Shown piece by piece: positions 59,887 to 64,000 of a stretch of DNA of 64,000 nt. Where the stretch lies: positions 124,001-188,000 of the forward strand of contig NZ_BMXI01000005.1 of NCBI RefSeq assembly GCF_014651675.1. The letters run 5' to 3'. How positions within the stretch are numbered: the first letter of the stretch is position 1; each line of letters starts with the position of its first letter. A model generated the notes under the pieces. It worked only from the letters and a program-made list of their open reading frames with translations. It made no database searches and had not been told where the DNA came from. The DNA is from Roseibacillus persicicus (GTDB taxonomy: Bacteria; Verrucomicrobiota; Verrucomicrobiia; Verrucomicrobiales; Akkermansiaceae). Made by a program: the position numbers and the translations under genes.

Positions 59887-62778
59887 ATGGAAAGGTCTGA
59901 AGTTGAGCCAGTGGAGACGATTCGGATTCGGGGAGCCAGGCAGCATAATCTACAGAATATTGATGTAGATTTGCCCCGTGGAAAGTTGGTTGTGATCACG
60001 GGTCCGAGTGGCAGTGGGAAGTCCAGTCTGGCCTTTCATACCCTCTATGCGGAGGGGCAGCGTCGTTATGTGGAGAGCCTATCTGCCTATGCCCGACAGT
60101 TCCTCGACCAGTTTGAAAAACCAGATGTCGATTCGATAGAAGGGCTGAGTCCGGCGATCGCGATTGAACAGCGTGGTGGCAGGGGAAATCCACGTTCGAC
60201 CATCGCGACGGCGACCGAGATCCATGACTATTTGCGTATCCTTTATGCCGGTGCAGGGGTGCCCCATGACCCCGTAACGGGGGCTCGATTGGAGAAAATG
60301 ACGGCCGCGGAAGTGGTCAATCGGCTGATGAAGGAGCCCGAGGGGACGAAGGTGATTCTGTTGGCCCCCTTGCCAGCGGCGGCGGGTGTCGATGCCGGAG
60401 GCCTGGCGGAGGATTTGCGCCGACAAGGATTTGTGCGCCTACGATTAAATGGGGAGATATATGAATTGGATGATGGAGTTGATGGTTGGCCTGCTATCAT
60501 CGAGCAGTTAGAGATAGTCATCGACCGCTTCGTGGTGAAGCCCGGGGCGGAGAGCCGGCTGGCGGACTCGGTGGAAACCGCGTTGCAGATCTGTGGGCAA
60601 GAGGCCCGTGCGCTCGTGATGCCGAAGGGGGAACAGGAGTGGGAGGAGCGCTCCTTTTCAACCAGTTGGCGCAATCCCGAGAACGGCTTCGAGCTGGGCG
60701 CGCTCACACCGCGCCGCTTTTCCTTCAATTCTCACGAGGGAGCGTGCCCGCTTTGCCACGGCTTGGGACGGGAGCTCTTCTGCGATCCCGAGCTGGTCGT
60801 GCCCGACAAGGAGGTCAGCCTTGGGGACGGAGCAGTGCGGGTTTGGACCGCGGGTTCCGCCAAGCGCAAGGGCTGGAATCAACTGCAGATCGAGGCTCTC
60901 GCCAAGCATGATGGGGTGGACCTGGAGACTCCCTTTAAAGAATTGCCCGCGGCCTTTGTGAAACGGCTTTTTCACGGCACGGGTGAGGAACTCGTCACCA
61001 TGCGTTGGGAAAAGGACGGGGACGTGCGCAATTTCGAAAAGCCCTTCGAGGGCATTTGCCGGCAGGTGGAAAGACTTTATCGGGAGAGCGAGAGTGAGGG
61101 CGTGAAGCGCTCGACGGGTCGCTTCATGACTTGGCAAAAGTGTGGAGCGTGTCACGGCGATCGTCTGCGGCCCGAGTTGTTGGCGGTGAAACTTTTTTCC
61201 AAAGAGTCCGAAGGAGGCGCTGGCGAGGGGCTCGGTATCGCGGATTTTTGTCGGCTGGATATCGCCTCGGCGAGCGCGTGGCTGGAACGATTGGAGCTCG
61301 CGCCCGACCGGCTGCAGGCCTTGGAGTCTGTGGCGGGTGAGGTAGCGAAGCGCTTGCGGTTTCTTCGCGAGGTGGGGTTGGATTACCTCACTCTGGATCG
61401 CACCAGTGGCACTCTCAGCGGCGGGGAGTCGCAGCGAATCCGGCTCGCGACCCAACTGGGCGCGGGTTTGGCGGGGGTGCTGTATGTCTTGGACGAGCCC
61501 AGCATTGGACTGCACTCCAAGGACAACCAGCGGCTCATCGGAGCGCTCAAGCGTCTCCGCGATTTGGGGAACACCGTGGTGGTGGTGGAGCATGATGAGG
61601 AGATGATTCGGGAGGCCGATTGGGTCATCGACGTCGGCCCCATGGCGGGCACGGGAGGGGGACAGATTCTTTTCGCCGGCACGGTTCCCCAGATGCTGAA
61701 GTCGAAGGACTCGGTGACGGGGACTTGGTTGCGCGAGGCCGCGGGGGCACCGGTTAAGGCCCTGCCTCCGGTCGACTCCGACGAAGTCCTGCGCATCGTG
61801 GGCGCGCGCGAGAACAACCTCGCGAATATCGATGTTGCCATCCCGCTGCATCGCATTGTGGCGGTCACCGGGCCGAGCGGAAGTGGCAAGTCCACTCTGG
61901 TGAATACCATTCTCAAGCGGGTGCTGGCGCGGGAGTTTCATCACGCCACCGAGGTTCCCGGAGCCCATGATAAAGTTGAGGGCATGGAGTTGTTAGGCAA
62001 GGTCGTGGTGGTGGATCAGAGTCCCCTTGGACGTAGCCCGCGCTCCAATCCTGCGACCTATACCGGGGTCTTTGACGAGATGCGCAAGCTCTTCGCCAAC
62101 TTGCCCATCTCCAAGCAGCGTGGCTACAAATCAGGTCGGTTTTCCTTTAATGTGAAGGGCGGTCGCTGCGAAAAGTGTCAGGGCGGGGGAGCGCTCAAGA
62201 TCGACATGCACTTTCTCAGCGATGTCTGGGTGCCCTGCGAGTCTTGCCATGGGCAGCGCTACAATCGCGAAACCCTGGAGGTCACCTTCAAAGGAAAATC
62301 CATCGCCGATATCCTGGCGATGCAATGTGAGGACGCGCGCACCTTCTTCGCGAACGTGCCCAAGATTCATCGCGTGATGGAGGCTCTCTGTGATGTGGGC
62401 TTGGGTTATGTCAAGCTCGGGCAGGCGGCCAACACCCTTTCCGGAGGGGAGGCGCAGCGGGTGAAACTGGCGAGCGAACTTTCCAAACCCAAGGCACCCC
62501 ACACCTTGTTTCTGTTGGACGAGCCCACTACCGGCCTCCACTTTCAGGATGTGGAAGTATTGCTCAACGTCTTGCGCCGGCTTCGCTCCGAGGGTCATTC
62601 CCTCGTGGTTATCGAGCATCACCTCGACGTCATCGCAGCCTCGGATTGGGTGCTCGATTTGGGGCCGGGGGGCGGTAAGGAGGGCGGACACCTCGTCGCC
62701 GCCGGAACTCCCTTTGATGTTTCTTTGAAAGAGGACTCCGTGACGGGGCAGTTCTTGGCCAGCAAGGTGCAGCAGTAG
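59887..62778 (+). CDS. uvrA: Excinuclease ABC subunit A
   Basis: A 963-residue UvrA, the damage-recognition ATPase of nucleotide excision repair. Walker A motifs are VITGPSGSGKSSLAFHTLYA (39-47) and VAVTGPSGSGKSTLVNTIL; ABC signatures are TLSGGESQRIRLATQLGAGL and TLSGGEAQRVKLASELSKP. Zinc modules show as CPLCHGLG, CGACHGDRL, and CEKCQGGGALKIDMHFLSDV with CESCHGQRYN. RFVVKPGAESRLADSVETAL is the UvrB-binding region. ATG is preferred to a GTG three codons upstream; spacing to GGGAG is short. Length is near the family norm. Confidence 0.95.
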   Translation: MERSEVEPVETIRIRGARQHNLQNIDVDLPRGKLVVITGPSGSGKSSLAFHTLYAEGQRRYVESLSAYARQFLDQFEKPDVDSIEGLSPAIAIEQRGGRGNPRSTIATATEIHDYLRILYAGAGVPHDPVTGARLEKMTAAEVVNRLMKEPEGTKVILLAPLPAAAGVDAGGLAEDLRRQGFVRLRLNGEIYELDDGVDGWPAIIEQLEIVIDRFVVKPGAESRLADSVETALQICGQEARALVMPKGEQEWEERSFSTSWRNPENGFELGALTPRRFSFNSHEGACPLCHGLGRELFCDPELVVPDKEVSLGDGAVRVWTAGSAKRKGWNQLQIEALAKHDGVDLETPFKELPAAFVKRLFHGTGEELVTMRWEKDGDVRNFEKPFEGICRQVERLYRESESEGVKRSTGRFMTWQKCGACHGDRLRPELLAVKLFSKESEGGAGEGLGIADFCRLDIASASAWLERLELAPDRLQALESVAGEVAKRLRFLREVGLDYLTLDRTSGTLSGGESQRIRLATQLGAGLAGVLYVLDEPSIGLHSKDNQRLIGALKRLRDLGNTVVVVEHDEEMIREADWVIDVGPMAGTGGGQILFAGTVPQMLKSKDSVTGTWLREAAGAPVKALPPVDSDEVLRIVGARENNLANIDVAIPLHRIVAVTGPSGSGKSTLVNTILKRVLAREFHHATEVPGAHDKVEGMELLGKVVVVDQSPLGRSPRSNPATYTGVFDEMRKLFANLPISKQRGYKSGRFSFNVKGGRCEKCQGGGALKIDMHFLSDVWVPCESCHGQRYNRETLEVTFKGKSIADILAMQCEDARTFFANVPKIHRVMEALCDVGLGYVKLGQAANTLSGGEAQRVKLASELSKPKAPHTLFLLDEPTTGLHFQDVEVLLNVLRRLRSEGHSLVVIEHHLDVIAASDWVLDLGPGGGKEGGHLVAAGTPFDVSLKEDSVTGQFLASKVQQ

Positions 62779-62884
62779 GCGAGGAGTTTGCGAAAGTGCC
62801 TCCAAGTTAGACGGTTTTCGCGGCTTGGTTCGCCGAACCCGATACTCACAAAGATTGTCAAACGGGAGGCATTCTGAGAGGGTA

Positions 62885-63619
62885 ATGACGATGCCTGAGG
62901 GTCGTGACGTTTTCCCCCAGACGAGATGGAGTCTTGTCTTAACTGCAACCTCTCCCGAAGAGCCGGTGGCACATCGGGCTCTCGGAGAGCTGTGTGAGAT
63001 CTACTGGAAGCCGGTTTACGCCTATATTCGCGGGCGGGGCTGGAAGGCGGAAGAAGCCGAGGACCTGACTCAGGAATTCTTTGCCTGTTTCTTGGAAAGG
63101 AAGGGGATTGAGTCCGCGGATGAGAGCTTGGGAAAGCTGCGGGCTTTTTTGCTGAGCTCGGTGAAACGGTTTTTAGTCGATGAAACGCGCAAGAAGATGG
63201 CGCAGAAGCGTGGGGGTGGGAGTGAGCAGTTTTCGATGGACCACGGAGAAGGGGAGCGGAGTTTTTCGGCGCTGGCAGCCAATGAGGAAAGTCCGGAGGT
63301 CCTGTATGAGCGGGCTTGGGTAAGGACTTTAATCGATGAGGTCACCGTGAAGCTGGAAGCGCAGTATGTTGAACGGGGAAAGGGGAAAGAGTTCGTAGCC
63401 CTCAAGCCCTCACTCCTGAGAGAGGAGGATGCCTTGTCCCAGCGCGAGTTGGGGTGGGAGTTGGGTATGAGCTTGGCTGCAGTGAAGGTGGCTGTTTTTC
63501 GGTTGCGGCAGCGATTCCGGGAGTTGCTCGAAAAAGAGATCGCGCAAACAGTGGAAGAAGGCGGTGAAGTGGACGCGGAAGTGATCTGGCTAATGGGGGT
63601 ATGGAAAAAGGCCTCGTAG
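62885..63619 (+). CDS. ECF-type sigma factor of the kinase-associated group
   Basis: A 244-residue sigma factor with region 2 in YWKPVYAYIRGRGWKAEEAE and DLTQEFFACFLERKG, and region 4 in ALSQRELGWELGMSLAAVKV and FRLRQRFRELL. The insert between the two regions (about 100-165) is longer than in common ECF factors, as in sigma factors found beside Ser/Thr kinases in Planctomycetota and Verrucomicrobiota. The ATG after GAGAGGGTA is chosen over an earlier frame start. The kinase gene starts about 270 bp downstream. Confidence 0.88.
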   Translation: MTMPEGRDVFPQTRWSLVLTATSPEEPVAHRALGELCEIYWKPVYAYIRGRGWKAEEAEDLTQEFFACFLERKGIESADESLGKLRAFLLSSVKRFLVDETRKKMAQKRGGGSEQFSMDHGEGERSFSALAANEESPEVLYERAWVRTLIDEVTVKLEAQYVERGKGKEFVALKPSLLREEDALSQRELGWELGMSLAAVKVAVFRLRQRFRELLEKEIAQTVEEGGEVDAEVIWLMGVWKKAS

Positions 63620-63886
63620 GAAGGCTTCACCTTGACCGTGTGGGGCGGAATCTTCCGCGAGATCTTCGATGCCTTGCGGATGGGGTTGCATCAAAAGGGA
63701 TTCGTTCGCGATGAAGGTCATGGAGCGAATTCGCACCTTCACGCTGATCCCTTCGTGAGCTCCCAGGAATGGTTACTCAGAGGTTTCATTTATTTTTGGA
63801 GTAACCTTTGGGATTCTTTTTCGAAAGAGTCGGGTGATGAATGCTGGGTCTTTGCGAACAATCGAATCATTGCTACAAGGAGGAGA

Positions 63887-64000
63887 ATGATCGGGGACGC
63901 GCGCTATCGGGTAGAGGAGGAGATCGCGCGGGGCGGGATGGGGGTGGTGTTGCGAGTGACGGATGGGGACTTGGGCCGGACCCTGGCGATGAAGCGGATG
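63887..64000 (+). CDS. Ser/Thr protein kinase, start only (runs off the window)
   Basis: The first 38 codons read MIGDARYRVEEEIARGGMGV and VLRVTDGDLGRTLAMKRM. IARGGMGVV is the glycine-rich ATP loop of Hanks-type kinases, and the Lys of LAMKRM matches the VAIK lysine. A strong AAGGAGGAGA ribosome binding site precedes the ATG. The frame stays open for at least 90 bp upstream, so a longer N-terminus cannot be excluded. The sigma factor gene just upstream suggests that the kinase controls that sigma factor by phosphorylation. Confidence 0.8.
   Translation, partial: MIGDARYRVEEEIARGGMGVVLRVTDGDLGRTLAMKRM

Noticed and set aside
1-64000. tRNA genes or integration sites at the edges of the 21-27 kb island
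   Set aside because: No cloverleaf with a T-arm GGTTCGA-type sequence and no flanking direct repeats could be found by reading; a tRNAscan run would settle it.

Overview
The window looks like a chromosomal segment of a marine-type Verrucomicrobiota (Verrucomicrobiales-like) bacterium. The argument rests on gene content: an ECF sigma - FecR/LamG - PSD1 (DUF1549/DUF1553) - DUF1501 operon, two secreted sulfatases, a membrane-anchored alpha/alpha-toroid protein, an ECF sigma next to a Ser/Thr kinase, and small secreted proteins with a CxxC head, all in moderately GC-rich DNA. No tRNA or rRNA gene was seen; the only RNA gene is a small SRP RNA.

Layout. 1-2.7 kb: a truncated beta-barrel porin and an HtrA protease. 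2.8-8 kb: the RNA-repair operon rtcB-rtcA, with a likely sigma-54 promoter, bracketed by two arrays of a modular 269-bp repeat. 8-12.3 kb: a tight minus-strand operon of a MauE/DoxX-like protein, pyrF, a metallo-hydrolase, ruvX and a DedA/ATP-grasp fusion. 12.4 kb: SRP RNA. 12.8-16 kb: lipoproteins and a C39-like secreted protease, then a third repeat array. 16.8-20.8 kb: a sulfatase and a large secreted protein. 21.2-27.3 kb: an accessory island with a SIR2-HerA anti-phage pair, a decayed RhuM gene, two von Willebrand A proteins (one with a ruined metal site) and a WYL/BrxR-like regulator. 28.4-35 kb: the sigma/FecR/PSD1/DUF1501 operon. 35.8-38.5 kb: a sulfatase-SGNH hydrolase fusion and cytidine deaminase. 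38.8-46 kb: glycosyltransferase, LemA plus a long M48 protease, and an ABC-2 exporter. 46-52 kb: toroid protein, ABC ATPase, MOSC, DUF2288, a flavoprotein and YjbR. 52-55.8 kb: nuoD-nuoE-nuoF with a GxxExxY nuclease-fold cassette inserted. 56-64 kb: cysteine synthase, 5-FTHF cyclo-ligase, crcB, trpF, uvrA, a sigma factor and the start of a Ser/Thr kinase.

Five points stand out. First, a modular repeat family (elements here named E, AB, C and D) with an exact 131-bp, four-stem AB module found ten times and a fixed 269-bp AB-C period. Second, rtcBA lies between two of these arrays and has a GG-N10-GC sigma-54 signature about 40 bp upstream of rtcB. Third, SIR2-HerA sits in a small island of visibly lower GC with a WYL regulator and paired vWA genes. 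Fourth, a 477-bp GxxExxY cassette with 13-bp perfect terminal inverted repeats is inserted between nuoD and nuoE. Fifth, there are two unusual fusions, DedA/ATP-grasp and sulfatase/SGNH.

All calls were made by reading the sequence; no database search was run. Many starts are uncertain because Shine-Dalgarno motifs are weak at most genes here.
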